DNA of 64,000 bases from Cerasicoccus maritimus (GCA_031296935.1 JAVDPD010000012.1:1-64000); one strand, 5' to 3'; positions 50,616 through 60,198 are shown, counted from the stretch's first letter. The notes: generated from the letters alone by a model not told the origin. A program made the numbers and translations.

Positions 50616-52754
50616 ATGAGCGAACCACAGCCGCACCCTTTTCTCGACCCGTCCTTTCACGTTGCCTGGAGCAGCCTCGACCCTGAGCTGATTGAGGAGG
50701 ACATTACGCTGGCCCTCACCAAGGCCCAGAAGAATATCGACGCCATTGCCGGGCAGTACGCCGACGCCGCGACCTACGAGTCCACCATCCTCGCGCTGGA
50801 GGACGCCGCGGAAGAGTTCTCCCGCGCCTGGGGCTACGCCGACCACCTCTCCAGCGTTTGCGAAGGGCCCGAGATCCGCAAGGCCTACAACGCCATGCTG
50901 CCCAAGGTGTCCGAGTTTTCGACCCGCATCTACCTCAACGAAAAGCTGTGGCAGGTCTTCAAGACCGTTGCCGAAAAGCCGGAAACCAAGGCACTCGGCG
51001 GCGTGCATGCGCGCCTCGTTGAGGACACGCTGCGCAGCTTTAAGGACCACGGCGCCGATCTCCACAACGACCGCCGCGAGGAGTTTGAAAAGCTGGCCAC
51101 CGAGCTCTCCCAACTCACGCAAAAGTATTCCGAAAACGTCCTCGACTCCACCAACGCATGGGAGCTGATTGTGGACGACGAGGCCGAGCTGGCAGGCATC
51201 CCCGATAGCGCCAAGGAAGCGATGAAGGAAGACGCCGCCGCCAAGGGCCATGGCGACGAAGCCTCGCCGAAGTGGCGCATCACCCTGCACATGCCGTCTT
51301 ACCTGCCCGTCATGCAATACTGCGAGAACGGAGCTTTGCGTCGCAAAGTATGGGAGGCCAGCAGCCAGATCGGCAAGACCGCCGAGCACGACAACACGCC
51401 GCTGATCGGCAAGATTTTAAAGCTCCGCCAGCGCAAGGCCGAGCTGCTCGACCGCAAGGACTTTGCCGAGCTGACGCTGGGCCCGCGCATGGTCAAGAAC
51501 GGCAAGGCCGCCCTGGGCTTTGTGGAAACTTTGCATGACAAAGTGGAGGACGCCTTCCGCGACGAGATGGCCGAGCTACGTGTCTTTAAGTCCGGCCAGA
51601 CGGGCGACGCGCCCGATGCGCTCATGGAGCCGTGGGACACGACTTACTGGGCCGAAAAGCGCCGCCAAGCCGAGTTCTCTTTTGACGAAGAGGAGCTGCG
51701 CCCGTTCTTCCCGCTGCACCACGTGATCGATGGTCTCTTTGCGCTGACTGAGCGCCTCTTCGGCGTGAGCATCGTGAAGCGCAGCACCTTCTACCGCGAT
51801 GCCAAGACCGGCGCCGAAAAGCATGCCGACGAACCCGGCGACAACGAGCCCGTGGAAGTCTGGCACCCGGAGGTCCGCTTCTATGACTTGCTCGACGACG
51901 ACGGCACGCACCTCGGCTCGTTTTACGCCGACTGGTTCCCGCGCGAAAGCAAGCGCGCCGGCGCCTGGATGAACGCCCTGCGCACCGGCGGCCCGCGCAA
52001 GAAGGGCTTTGCCCCGCACCTCGGCTTGATGGCGGGCAACATGACCAAACCCACCGCCGCCAAGCCCGCGCTGATGACGCACCGCGAAGTCGAAACGATT
52101 TTCCACGAGTTTGGCCACCTGCTCCACCACCTGCTGGGCACGGTGGAGATCCGCTCGCTCAACGGCACCAACGTCGCCTGGGACTTTGTCGAGCTGCCCT
52201 CGCAGATCATGGAAAACTGGTGCTGGGAGCGCAGCGCGCTGGACCTCTTTGCCCGCCACTACGTAACCGGCGAAGTCATCCCGGACGACCTTTACAACAA
52301 GATGATGGCCGCGCGTAACTACATGCAAGGCACGGCCACGATGCGCCAGCTGTCCTTCGGCAAGCTCGACCTGGACCTGCACATCAACCACGCCAACGAC
52401 GCGGCCGAGCGCGACCTCGACGAGCTGATCGACGAAATCCTCGATGGCTACACCGCCGAATACGCGACCAAGCCGCCCTCGATCGTGCGCCGCTTTGGTC
52501 ACCTGTTTTCCGGCCCCACCGGCTACGCCTGCGGCTACTACTCCTACAAGTGGGCCGAGGTGCTGGAGGCCGATTGCTTCACGCGCTTCCAGAAAGAAGG
52601 CGTGCTCAACAAGGAAACCGGCCGCGCCTTCCGCGAGTGCATCCTCTCCAAGGGCGACAGCGAGCCGCCGGAAAAACTCTTCCGCGACTTCATGGGCCGC
52701 AACCCGGATTCCGACGCCCTGCTCCGCCGCGCAGGCCTGCTCGAAAAAGCTTAA
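50616..52754 (+). CDS. prlC: M3-family oligopeptidase (oligopeptidase A-like)
   Basis: The 712-residue zinc metallopeptidase degrades short peptides in the cytoplasm, e.g. cleaved signal peptides. The HEFGH motif is at about 497-501 (ETIFHEFGHLLHHLL), with the third ligand Glu in WDFVELPSQIMENWCWE. Other family segments are KWRITLHMPSYLPVMQYCEN, FYADWFPRESKRAGAWM and SGPTGYACGYYSYKWAEVLE. Length fits the PrlC/Dcp group. The ATG at 50616 (MSEPQPHP) is preferred; one at 50601 adds five residues. It carries two coding copies of the ACTTTGC palindrome. Confidence 0.93.
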   Translation: MSEPQPHPFLDPSFHVAWSSLDPELIEEDITLALTKAQKNIDAIAGQYADAATYESTILALEDAAEEFSRAWGYADHLSSVCEGPEIRKAYNAMLPKVSEFSTRIYLNEKLWQVFKTVAEKPETKALGGVHARLVEDTLRSFKDHGADLHNDRREEFEKLATELSQLTQKYSENVLDSTNAWELIVDDEAELAGIPDSAKEAMKEDAAAKGHGDEASPKWRITLHMPSYLPVMQYCENGALRRKVWEASSQIGKTAEHDNTPLIGKILKLRQRKAELLDRKDFAELTLGPRMVKNGKAALGFVETLHDKVEDAFRDEMAELRVFKSGQTGDAPDALMEPWDTTYWAEKRRQAEFSFDEEELRPFFPLHHVIDGLFALTERLFGVSIVKRSTFYRDAKTGAEKHADEPGDNEPVEVWHPEVRFYDLLDDDGTHLGSFYADWFPRESKRAGAWMNALRTGGPRKKGFAPHLGLMAGNMTKPTAAKPALMTHREVETIFHEFGHLLHHLLGTVEIRSLNGTNVAWDFVELPSQIMENWCWERSALDLFARHYVTGEVIPDDLYNKMMAARNYMQGTATMRQLSFGKLDLDLHINHANDAAERDLDELIDEILDGYTAEYATKPPSIVRRFGHLFSGPTGYACGYYSYKWAEVLEADCFTRFQKEGVLNKETGRAFRECILSKGDSEPPEKLFRDFMGRNPDSDALLRRAGLLEKA
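51333..51349. repeat. ACTTTGC-type palindrome (GCTTTGC, loop GTC) in prlC
   Basis: GCTTTGC/GCAAAGT arms within codons for GALRRKVW. Confidence 0.85.
51528..51544. repeat. ACTTTGC-type palindrome in prlC, one mismatch
   Basis: ACTTTGCATGACAAAGT within codons for ETLHDKVE. Confidence 0.8.
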
Positions 52755-52836
52755 CGCCAAGCCTAGGCGACTGCGGCATCGCGCAAGCGCGAGCCCTACG
52801 GCCCGACGCTGAATACTTAAAACACTCTCCCACGCC

Positions 52837-53478
52837 ATGACCGACGCCATTGCCCACCTCCGCGAATTCATCACCGCCGAAGGCCGCAACCTGGGCAATG
52901 GCATCCTGAAGGTCGATGCGCTCATCAACCACCAGATTCAGCCCGGGGTCATGCAGGCCTTCGGGCAGATCTTTGCCGATCGCTTTGCATCGCAAAGTCC
53001 GACGCGCATCCTGACCGCGGAGGTGTCCGGCATCGCGCCGGCGGTCTTCACAGCGCAGGTGCTCGGCGTGCCGGTGGTTTACGCGCGCAAGAAAAAGCCG
53101 GTCACGATGTCGGGCCGCGTTTACATGGCCGTGGCCGAAAGCCGCACCAAAGGCGGGAGCAATGAGCTGGTCGTCTCGGCAGAGTTTCTCCACGCCGACG
53201 ACCGCGTGCTCGTGATCGATGATTTCCTGGCGCGCGGCAAGACGTCCGCCGCCCTGCTCCAACTGGTCCGCGAAGCCGGCGCCACGCCCATCGGCTACGG
53301 CTGCCTCGTGGAAAAGCAGTTCGAAGGCGGCCGCCAATATTTGCGCGATAACGGCTTCGCCGACATCCCCATCGAGGCCCTCGCGAGCATCATCCACATG
53401 GACGACAGCAAGATCACGCTGGCAGATAGAGGGGCGGTTTTCCGCGATCGCGGCTCAAACAGGATGCCCCCCACGTAG
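52837..53478 (+). CDS. xpt: Xanthine phosphoribosyltransferase
   Basis: The 213-residue purine salvage enzyme makes XMP from xanthine and PRPP. It follows the Bacillus Xpt pattern closely: LGNGILKVDALINHQIQPGV, AEVSGIAPAVFTAQVLGVPV, ARKKKPVTMSG, and the PRPP loop VLVIDDFLARGKTSAALLQL. The last 15 residues (GAVFRDRGSNRMPPT) extend past the usual end into a region with REP-like repeats, so the tail is probably a late addition. It lies 82 bp after prlC and may be co-transcribed. No purine riboswitch is visible upstream. Confidence 0.93.
   Translation: MTDAIAHLREFITAEGRNLGNGILKVDALINHQIQPGVMQAFGQIFADRFASQSPTRILTAEVSGIAPAVFTAQVLGVPVVYARKKKPVTMSGRVYMAVAESRTKGGSNELVVSAEFLHADDRVLVIDDFLARGKTSAALLQLVREAGATPIGYGCLVEKQFEGGRQYLRDNGFADIPIEALASIIHMDDSKITLADRGAVFRDRGSNRMPPT
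52982..52998. repeat. ACTTTGC-type palindrome (GCTTTGC, loop ATC) in xpt
   Basis: GCTTTGC/GCAAAGT arms within codons for DRFASQSP. Confidence 0.85.
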
Positions 53479-53688
53479 GAGAGGCTTTATGCCGCGAACA
53501 CCCATTGACTGGAACAATTTGGCACACCAGTGGGTCATTTTGAAACCATCGTCTCACCTGTGCCACCGCGCGCCCCGGTGCCGAAAATCGGTCGAAGTCG
53601 CTTGCAATCAAGCCTTAGGCGGCAATGGTGCCCCTACCGAATGACTGGAACCATCTCTGCTAATACCTTTCCAAACCAATAAGCAACC

Positions 53689-54354
53689 ATGACACTTTTC
53701 CTTCTTCTCATTGTTCCGACCATGATCCTCGGCTTCTGGGCCCAGAGCAAGGTCAGCAGCACCTACAACCAATTTAAAAAGGTGCCGACACGCAGCCGTA
53801 TCTCCGGTCGCGAAGCGGCGGACGCCGTCATGCGCAATGCCGACATCTACGACGTGGAAATCGTCGAAGTCCCCGGCCACCTGACCGACCATTACGACCC
53901 GACCAACAAGCGCCTGGCCCTCTCCCGCGAAAACTATCGCGGCTACAGCCTCGCCGCAGTCGGCGTCGCCGCGCACGAAGCCGGCCACGCTATTCAACAC
54001 AAGGTCGGCTATAAGGCATTGCAGGCCCGCATGAGCTTGATTCCGATTACCACCTTGGCGTCACAAGCATTGCCCTTCGTGATGATTGGCGGCTTGTTCT
54101 TCGGCGCCCTTGGGCTCATCAAGCTCGGTGTCATCTGCTACGCGATCCTGACCGTATTCCAGCTCGTGACGCTGCCCGTCGAATTCGACGCCAGCAAGCG
54201 CGCCCGCGTCCAACTCGGTGAGCTCGGCATAGTCGGCCAAGATGAAATGCCCGGCGTGGTCAAGACGCTCAACGCCGCCGGCCTCACCTACGTCGCCGCC
54301 TTCGTCAGCAGCCTCGCCAATTTGCTCTACCTCTTCGCCCTCTCCCGGGACTAG
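53689..54354 (+). CDS. Membrane zinc metallopeptidase (YugP-like)
   Basis: The 221-residue protein matches the neutral zinc metallopeptidase family typified by B. subtilis YugP. It has an N-terminal helix (LFLLLIVPTMILGFWAQ), the motif AAHEAGHAIQHKVGY (HEAGH at 96-100) and membrane helices after residue 115 (LPFVMIGGLFFGALGLIKLG, TYVAAFVSSLANLLYLFAL). The third ligand is probably in PVEFDASKRA. It likely acts at the inner membrane on misfolded or signal-bearing proteins; the substrates are unknown. Directly after its stop codon stands a cluster of four tri-loop hairpins. Confidence 0.9.
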   Translation: MTLFLLLIVPTMILGFWAQSKVSSTYNQFKKVPTRSRISGREAADAVMRNADIYDVEIVEVPGHLTDHYDPTNKRLALSRENYRGYSLAAVGVAAHEAGHAIQHKVGYKALQARMSLIPITTLASQALPFVMIGGLFFGALGLIKLGVICYAILTVFQLVTLPVEFDASKRARVQLGELGIVGQDEMPGVVKTLNAAGLTYVAAFVSSLANLLYLFALSRD

Positions 54355-54355
54355 G

Positions 54356-54440
54356 CCAGCCTCCGGCTGGACCGTCGGATGCGTTGCATCCGGATTTGGC
54401 AACGTGCCGTTGCATCCATTGATTTGCCCATTGGGCAAAT
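54356..54440. repeat. Cluster of four perfect tri-loop hairpins
   Basis: CCAGCC-TCC-GGCTGG (54356-54370), CGGATGC-GTT-GCATCCG (54376-54392), GCAACG-TGC-CGTTGC (54399-54413) and ATTTGCCC-ATT-GGGCAAAT (54422-54440) follow each other directly after the protease stop codon. Each has a three-base loop and no mismatch. Confidence 0.95.
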
Positions 54441-54460
54441 GGCCAATCCAACTGGCAAAA

Positions 54461-54488
54461 GGTAGGGCGCAGTCTCTAGACAAGCCGC
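54461..54488 (-). repeat. 28-bp dispersed repeat, inverted copy
   Basis: Reverse complement of 16275-16302 with one difference (CTAGAC versus CCAGAC). It follows the hairpin cluster. Confidence 0.75.
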
Positions 54489-54631
54489 TACAGAGGAATG
54501 GCCCCAATCGACGACTCTGAGGTAGCGCGAGCGTCCCCGCTCCGCATCGTGCTGCCATCCGGAAAAATGGTTTAGCCTTGGCGAATCGGCGTCGAGCTGG
54601 TATATCAACACATTTAACTACTACTACACTT

Positions 54632-55279
54632 ATGAAGACACTCGGGATTCTCTCCTCCGCGGGGTTTGCGCTGGCCTGCGCTAGCGGGCAAGCTGCTTCG
54701 ATCTCCAGCACATTCGACACTGATGCAGAAGGCTGGACGCAGAGTAATGGCGACAGCGCATCGTCGGTGCTCTGGCAGGCCACCGGAGGCAATCCGGGAG
54801 GGCACATCCTCTACGATGAAGCCGCGAATGGCGGGATTGACCGCATGAGCGCGCCAGCGAAGTTTCTCGGCAATCGATCCGCATACGTGGGCGGGACGTT
54901 ATCCTTCGATTGGCAAACCGACAACCTCAGCGCGCCAACGAACTTCAACGATGACGTGGAGCTAACGGGCAACGGCATGACGATTCGCTTCGACCTCAGC
55001 TCTCCATCGCTCGGGGAATGGGAGACGACGATCATCGACCTCACCGCAGGTGCCGGCTGGCTAGTCGACACCACCGGAATTGCGCCGACGAATGTAGAGT
55101 TTGCGAACCTCATGGCCGACCTCACGCAATTCACCATCCTCACGGATTTCAACAACGGCGTAGAGAACCCACGCTTCGACAACATCGCGCTGACAGCCGT
55201 TCCAGAGCCGTCCACCGTGGCTGCACTACTCGGGGGCGCAGCCCTGCTCGCCGTCGCGATTCGCCGACGCCGCAGTTAA
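54632..55279 (+). CDS. PEP-CTERM secreted protein
   Basis: The 215-residue protein has a signal peptide (MKTLGILSSAGFALACASGQ), a beta-sandwich body without a known catalytic motif (e.g. TFDTDAEGWTQSNGDSAS, resembling laminin-G/CBM-type folds) and a C-terminal sorting signal (AVPEPSTVAALLGGAALLAV then AIRRRRS). PEP-CTERM proteins are processed by an exosortase and are linked to extracellular polysaccharide. The start at 54632 is set by the signal peptide. It is a single gene. Confidence 0.88.
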   Translation: MKTLGILSSAGFALACASGQAASISSTFDTDAEGWTQSNGDSASSVLWQATGGNPGGHILYDEAANGGIDRMSAPAKFLGNRSAYVGGTLSFDWQTDNLSAPTNFNDDVELTGNGMTIRFDLSSPSLGEWETTIIDLTAGAGWLVDTTGIAPTNVEFANLMADLTQFTILTDFNNGVENPRFDNIALTAVPEPSTVAALLGGAALLAVAIRRRRS

Positions 55280-55544
55280 GGCGATTCGCTAACTGACGGT
55301 ATCGGAGATAAACCAGGTTGCCTAAGCTGGAGGGCAACACTCTGTGGTTGCCGCCGATTGCCACTAAGTCCTTGCCTTCTCATGTCCTCTCCAACGAACG
55401 GCGATGACAGAGCATCATCATCGATGGTGAAACCGGCTTCCAGACCCCGCTCGAAGTGGAGTGTGCCCTGGGGGGCGTTCAAGGTGTTCAGTTTGCCGGA
55501 AGAGGCAGAGTGAGAGCGGACAGGCAGGTCTGCAGAAAGCCACC
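55280..55544. other. Gene-free interval between two convergent PEP-CTERM genes
   Basis: No gene or clear terminator hairpin was recognised. Confidence 0.5.
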
Positions 55545-57878
55545 TTACCCACGACGTAGGCGGCGGAATACAACCGAACCAAGACAGAGGCCGCCCAGGA
55601 CCAAAGCATATGTGCTAGGCTCAGGCACCACGACACCAGTGACCGCGTAGCTCGCAAACCTGTCGATGTCAAAGCTCACCCAGCCATCGAGGTATTCAGC
55701 GAGATCAGGGTCGTAGGCTGTCCACGGGCTCGAGTCATTCAACTGGCCATAAATCTTGACCGACTCCACCCCGGCACCCACGTCAAAGGAAAGTAGACCC
55801 AGAAAGTCACCGGATAATGACGAGTCGATTTCGTAGGCACCAAGCACGGTCTCGCCTGCAATTTCGCCAATGGATAGCTCCATGACGGTGATGTCGATAA
55901 CACCCACTGGCTCGCCGAAACTGATAATGAATTCACTCTCGCCAGCGGTTTGCTCCACGGCCAATCGCTGGGCGCCAGCGTCGAAGCCCGTGAGACTGCC
56001 CGCCTTGGTCTCTGAATCGAGCACCAGGTGGGTGAAATCACTGACCACGAGTCCGCTTTGGGACGCGCTCCACTGGCCACCCACGCCGATAATTTTTGAG
56101 CCGGTGATGCCGGACTGCGCCTTGATCGGTGTGGCCAACCCAGCGGGCATCAACGGGCCAACTGCCAGGGTAATGTCGCCATCGACGGCAACACTACCAC
56201 TGCCGCCCGCGCCTGCCTCCAGCATATCGTTTCCCGAAACAAGAATATTGATGCGACCAGTGGAGGCAATGGAGATATCGCCTTCGGTCATTATAGAGCC
56301 GCCGCCCGCAAGGTTGACTGTGCCGAGATTGCCCACCGTGAGTGCTTGAGCGCCAAGGAAACCGCTCACGCCCAGCTTGGCTTCGCTGCCTGAGCCGCCG
56401 ACGCTGCTCGCACCAGTGAACAGGTTGCTCCCGCTGAGGACGATTTTTCCCGCCTGCACATCGACGCCAGCAAAGGTGTTGCCACCCGAAAGATGCAGCT
56501 CGCCGGTCCCTTGTTTGATGAGCTGACCCGGGCCGGATATGTCGTTATTCCATAGGTCTTTGGCGTGGAAACCGCCTTGGGAAGCGTCCATGACAACAGT
56601 CGTGTCACCTTGTAGCGACCCATAGCCGCCGGCGGCATCGAAGAGGTTGAGCCGGAACCAGCCAGCGTATTCAGGGTCGGTGTTGTCCAGCGGGGCACCG
56701 GACTCGATCATGGTGGTGCTGAGTACATCAAGCCGCTGCTGAGTCGTCAGATAGGGAAAGCGTGTCTCCAGCAGGATCGCGGATGCCTCGGGGGCGACTG
56801 CCTCAAGCTCGGTGCTGTGGGTGGGCGTAAGGTCATAAGTCATGCGGTAGCGGTAGATTTCACGAGCCTCGGCCAGCTCCGATCCGGAGATGCCTTGGCT
56901 GAAAATGTCAGTGCCGTCGCCCGCCCCGATGATGCTGCGGAAGTCCGTCGCCGCCTGCATGAGGCTATTGTAATTGTCCTCATCCTGAAGGTATTGAGCG
57001 ATGGAGTACATGGCGTTGGTGCGGCCGCCCATGACATCGAGCGTGTAGTGGTGGCCCATGACAATGCGACCGTTGCCAAACTCGGAAGCGCGGTAGAGCA
57101 TGTCTTGGTATTTCTCGGGAACCATGATGGCGAACAGCAGGCCACTGCTGTAGGCGAAGTCCGTATGGCCACTGGCAAAGGAGGCGCTGTTTACCAAATA
57201 TTCCTCACCAGTGACATTGGAGAAATCAGGACCCACCGGCGGCGGCGTTCCCCCGGCAACCGGGATAACGAAGGAAGGGGCACTGAACTCAACTATGGTT
57301 CTGCCCAGATGTGGGGCCACCTGAAAGGGGCGCGGATCGCCCTCCCCGTTGGGATCAGGCGTGACAGTGGGGATGTAGGCCTTCTGATAAATATTTGCCT
57401 GGCCGTCCGTCGGGAAGTTGATGGTCAGGTTACCGCTGTCGCCTGTACCAAAGAATTGCTTACTCAGATCGAGCCCCGGCCCCGTGTAGCCAATACCACT
57501 GGAAAGGGCATTGTAGATGGTGCCCCCGCTCAGGGTGGTGGTGTCCCCCGCGTAAATAGCGGCAAAATAGCGGTTGGTGTAAGTGCTGCCGAGCCCGGTG
57601 GCCATCGTCGTGCCGAGATCGGAGTCGATCACAAAGTCATGGATCGCCTGGTGCTGCTCAGCTGCGGTGGCATTGTTCTGGATGTGGAAGCTGGTATTCA
57701 GGTTGTCCTGAAGCGCCTGAACACCATCCGGCGTGCTGAGCAATTGGCTGAACGGCATGAGCAGTTCGACGGAATCAGCCGCGTAATCCGGATAAGTCGT
57801 TTCGGCATTGGAGCCAGCGGCAAGGCTAAGCGCTAGTATGCATCCGAGCCTTCGATAAGCAGTAGCAGTAAACGGCAT
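55545..57878 (-). CDS. PAP2-type phosphatase with passenger repeat and PEP-CTERM anchor
   Basis: The 777-residue protein has a signal peptide (MPFTATAYRRLGCILALSLA) and a PAP2/vanadium-haloperoxidase-like domain (to about 400) with SASFASGHTDFAYSSGLLFA and NGRIVMGHHYTLDVMGGR, the SGH and G-x-H-x-x-x-D active-site motifs. After that comes an autotransporter-type repeat (LIKQGTGELHLSGGNTFAGV) and a beta-rich stretch, then a PEP-CTERM tail (VVPEPSTYALVLGGLCLGS, FRRLRRG). It probably acts as a cell-surface acid phosphatase. The combination of a PAP2 domain, a passenger repeat and PEP-CTERM on one chain is unusual. The start at 57878 is set by the signal peptide. Confidence 0.82.
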   Translation of the reverse strand: MPFTATAYRRLGCILALSLAAGSNAETTYPDYAADSVELLMPFSQLLSTPDGVQALQDNLNTSFHIQNNATAAEQHQAIHDFVIDSDLGTTMATGLGSTYTNRYFAAIYAGDTTTLSGGTIYNALSSGIGYTGPGLDLSKQFFGTGDSGNLTINFPTDGQANIYQKAYIPTVTPDPNGEGDPRPFQVAPHLGRTIVEFSAPSFVIPVAGGTPPPVGPDFSNVTGEEYLVNSASFASGHTDFAYSSGLLFAIMVPEKYQDMLYRASEFGNGRIVMGHHYTLDVMGGRTNAMYSIAQYLQDEDNYNSLMQAATDFRSIIGAGDGTDIFSQGISGSELAEAREIYRYRMTYDLTPTHSTELEAVAPEASAILLETRFPYLTTQQRLDVLSTTMIESGAPLDNTDPEYAGWFRLNLFDAAGGYGSLQGDTTVVMDASQGGFHAKDLWNNDISGPGQLIKQGTGELHLSGGNTFAGVDVQAGKIVLSGSNLFTGASSVGGSGSEAKLGVSGFLGAQALTVGNLGTVNLAGGGSIMTEGDISIASTGRINILVSGNDMLEAGAGGSGSVAVDGDITLAVGPLMPAGLATPIKAQSGITGSKIIGVGGQWSASQSGLVVSDFTHLVLDSETKAGSLTGFDAGAQRLAVEQTAGESEFIISFGEPVGVIDITVMELSIGEIAGETVLGAYEIDSSLSGDFLGLLSFDVGAGVESVKIYGQLNDSSPWTAYDPDLAEYLDGWVSFDIDRFASYAVTGVVVPEPSTYALVLGGLCLGSVVFRRLRRG

Positions 57879-57956
57879 TAGTGCATCTAAGGCCAATTGA
57901 TCCCACCTTGCAATGAGGCATTTTGCCAAATTCTCATGCCAACAATACCAAATAAG

Positions 57957-57982
57957 CGCCAGCTGATGAGCTGGCACTTTTT
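57957..57982 (-). terminator. Possible terminator of efp
   Basis: On the minus strand, GTGCCAGCT pairs with AGCTGGCGC around CATC, followed by TTATTT. It lies about 30 bp after the efp stop; on the plus strand the hairpin is followed by TTTTT. Confidence 0.55.
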
Positions 57983-58010
57983 AATTAAAGCTTGCTTGAA
58001 CAACGGTCGC

Positions 58011-58568
58011 TTAGGCGCGGCCGAGGTAGCTGCCGTCTTCGGTGCGAATCTTGAGAACCTCGCCGGGCTTGATGAACAGCGGCACCTGAACGACCAGGCC
58101 AGTGGACATCGTGGCGGGCTTTTGCACGTTGGAAGCGGTGTCACCCTTAACGCCCTCAGCGGACTCGGTGACTTCCATTTCCACGGCGGCCGGGAGGTTC
58201 ACGGAGACGGGATTGTCGTCCACAAAGAGGATTTCGTAAGTGTTGTTTTCAACGAGGTACATCTTGGCGTCGTCGCAGACTTCGGACGGAAGTACATGGT
58301 CTTCAAAGCTTTCCGGGTCCATGAAGTGGTAGCCCATCTCGTCGATGTAGGAATACTCGAGCTTCACGTTGGACGTGTGGCAAAAGTCGACGCTATCAGT
58401 GGAGCGGAACTTGGCGTTGGTGGAAACGCCGTTGTTGAGGTTGCGCATGGTTACCTGCACAAAGCCAGCCTGACGGCCCTGCGTGCGGTGCTGCATATCG
58501 AGCACAAGGTGCGGGGCGTTCTGAAAGTTCATTACGCGGCCTTTGCGGATTTCGGTGGGTGACGCCAT
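58011..58568 (-). CDS. efp: Translation elongation factor P
   Basis: The 185-residue factor helps ribosomes through proline stretches. It has the KOW-like N-terminal domain, an OB fold ([20 protein letters not shown]) and the C-terminal OB domain ([34 protein letters not shown]). In the modification loop ([11 protein letters not shown]) the tip residue is Arg 32, as in the EarP (arginine rhamnosylation) group, rather than the Lys 34 of the EpmA group. No modifying enzyme gene is in the window. The start at 58568 ([10 protein letters not shown]) matches the family. It is divergent from lpxC-fabZ. Confidence 0.95.
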   Translation of the reverse strand: MASPTEIRKGRVMNFQNAPHLVLDMQHRTQGRQAGFVQVTMRNLNNGVSTNAKFRSTDSVDFCHTSNVKLEYSYIDEMGYHFMDPESFEDHVLPSEVCDDAKMYLVENNTYEILFVDDNPVSVNLPAAVEMEVTESAEGVKGDTASNVQKPATMSTGLVVQVPLFIKPGEVLKIRTEDGSYLGRA

Positions 58569-58654
58569 TGGGATTCCTTTTGGAGATTTGTCGTTGCTGA
58601 AAAAACGATGACTTGTGGGGGAATGCAGGCCATCTGTCAAGATCAGGGAGCGGT

Positions 58655-58785
58655 GGACGGTGATCGGAGGACGGATGTCGGAGGTCAGTGGTCTGAAGTC
58701 AGCAGTCGGTATTCGGTATGGATAGGTCTTCTGCTCTCGGACTTCCGATTACCGATCACTGACCTCCGTCCTCCGACTTCCGCAA
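58655..58785. repeat. Palindromic repeat between efp and lpxC
   Basis: CGGAGGACGG...CGGAGGTCAGTG on the left is mirrored by CACTGACCTCCGTCCTCCG on the right, giving an imperfect long hairpin. It sits in the shared promoter region of efp and lpxC-fabZ. Confidence 0.7.
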
Positions 58786-58862
58786 TCGAGCGAATCGGCG
58801 CTTTACACAGCGGCACATCCCCCTACTTTCATTGGATTTTGGATACGATTCTACTCCAACAC

Positions 58863-60188
58863 ATGAAGCAACGGACCATATTGCGCGAAGCCTCTGTTAA
58901 GGGGAAGGCCCTCCACACCGGAGAGGTCGTTACGCTGACCCTGAAACCCGCGCCCGAGAACCACGGGGTAGTCTTTCGTCGTGTCGATCTCTACGGCAAT
59001 CCGGAGCTGAAGCCCGACGTTTCCCTCGTCTCCGACTTGGTTCGCAGCACCACGATTTCCAACGGCCACGCCAAAGTTCACACCATCGAGCACGTCCTGA
59101 GCGCCCTCCACGGCTGCGCAGTCGATAACTGCATCGTGGAAATGGACGCCAGCGAACCGCCGATCCTCGACGGTTCCGCCAAGCGCTACGTAGAGCTCAT
59201 TCAGGAAGCAGAACCCGTGGAGCAGGAAGCCCTCCGCGAATACATCGAGCTCGATACGCCGATTTCGGTGTCCAAAGGCGGCAGCTCGTTGATCGCCCTG
59301 CCCTGCGACAAGCTCAAGATTACCTGCACCAGCGCCGACGACCGCGGCATCCACACGCAGCACTATTCGCTCGAGATCGACCCGGAATCCTATGTGACCC
59401 AAGTCGCACCGGCCCGCACGTTTACCATTTACGAAGACATCGAAGAGCTGCTTAAGCTGGGCAAGATCCAGGGCGGCAGCCTCGACAGCGCAATCGTCAT
59501 CAAGGGCGACAAGATTCTCTCCAAGGAGCCCCTGCGTTTTAAGGAAGAATTCGCACGCCACAAGATCCTCGATATCGTGGGCGACCTGATGCTGCTCGGC
59601 AAACCGCTCAAGGCGCACATCGTCGCCGTGCGCCCGGGCCATGCGCTCAATGCCGACCTCTGCCAGGCCATCGTCAACTCGCGAAAGGGCGGCGAGTCGA
59701 AGAAGGAAGTCCCGCACGTGCAGCAAGTCCTGCCGACGGAGACCGCGCTGGACATCCGCCGCATCCTCGACACCTTGCCGCATCGCTACCCCTTCGTGAT
59801 GATCGATCGCGTCATCGACATCCCCAACCCGGATGAAGTTTACGCGGTTAAAAACGTCACGATCAACGAACCGTATTTCCAAGGACACTTCCCGGGCCGC
59901 CCCGTGATGCCAGGCGTCCTGCAGATCGAAGCTATGGCCCAGGCCGCCGGCATCCTCATGCTGCGCCGCATCAGCTCGGAGAACAAAATCGCGTTCTTCA
60001 TGAGCTGCGACAAGGTGAAGTTCCGCCGCGCCGTCGTTCCTGGCGACGTTGTGGAGATCCACGTGAAGCTGGTTAAAAATCGCGGAAACAAAATCGGCGT
60101 GGCCGAGGGCACTTGTAAGGTCGACGGGAAAATCGTTTCCTCCGGCGAGTTGATGTTCACCATTGCCGACTCGCTCAACGATACCTAA
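58863..60188 (+). CDS. lpxC: LpxC-FabZ fusion: UDP-3-O-acyl-GlcNAc deacetylase and 3-hydroxyacyl-ACP dehydratase
   Basis: The 441-residue bifunctional enzyme has LpxC in residues 1-285 and FabZ in 292-441. In LpxC, E76/H77 ([14 protein letters not shown]), H233 and D237 ([11 protein letters not shown]) and H260 (RPGHALN) match the zinc and catalytic residues of E. coli LpxC, which commits UDP-GlcNAc to lipid A. In FabZ, H307 ([11 protein letters not shown]) and E356 ([10 protein letters not shown]) form the dehydratase site. The fusion is known from Bacteroidota and related phyla. The start at 58863 ([12 protein letters not shown]) is where LpxC homology begins. lpxA follows 10 bp downstream. 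Confidence 0.96.
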   Translation: MKQRTILREASVKGKALHTGEVVTLTLKPAPENHGVVFRRVDLYGNPELKPDVSLVSDLVRSTTISNGHAKVHTIEHVLSALHGCAVDNCIVEMDASEPPILDGSAKRYVELIQEAEPVEQEALREYIELDTPISVSKGGSSLIALPCDKLKITCTSADDRGIHTQHYSLEIDPESYVTQVAPARTFTIYEDIEELLKLGKIQGGSLDSAIVIKGDKILSKEPLRFKEEFARHKILDIVGDLMLLGKPLKAHIVAVRPGHALNADLCQAIVNSRKGGESKKEVPHVQQVLPTETALDIRRILDTLPHRYPFVMIDRVIDIPNPDEVYAVKNVTINEPYFQGHFPGRPVMPGVLQIEAMAQAAGILMLRRISSENKIAFFMSCDKVKFRRAVVPGDVVEIHVKLVKNRGNKIGVAEGTCKVDGKIVSSGELMFTIADSLNDT

Positions 60189-60198
60189 CTTCCCCTCA

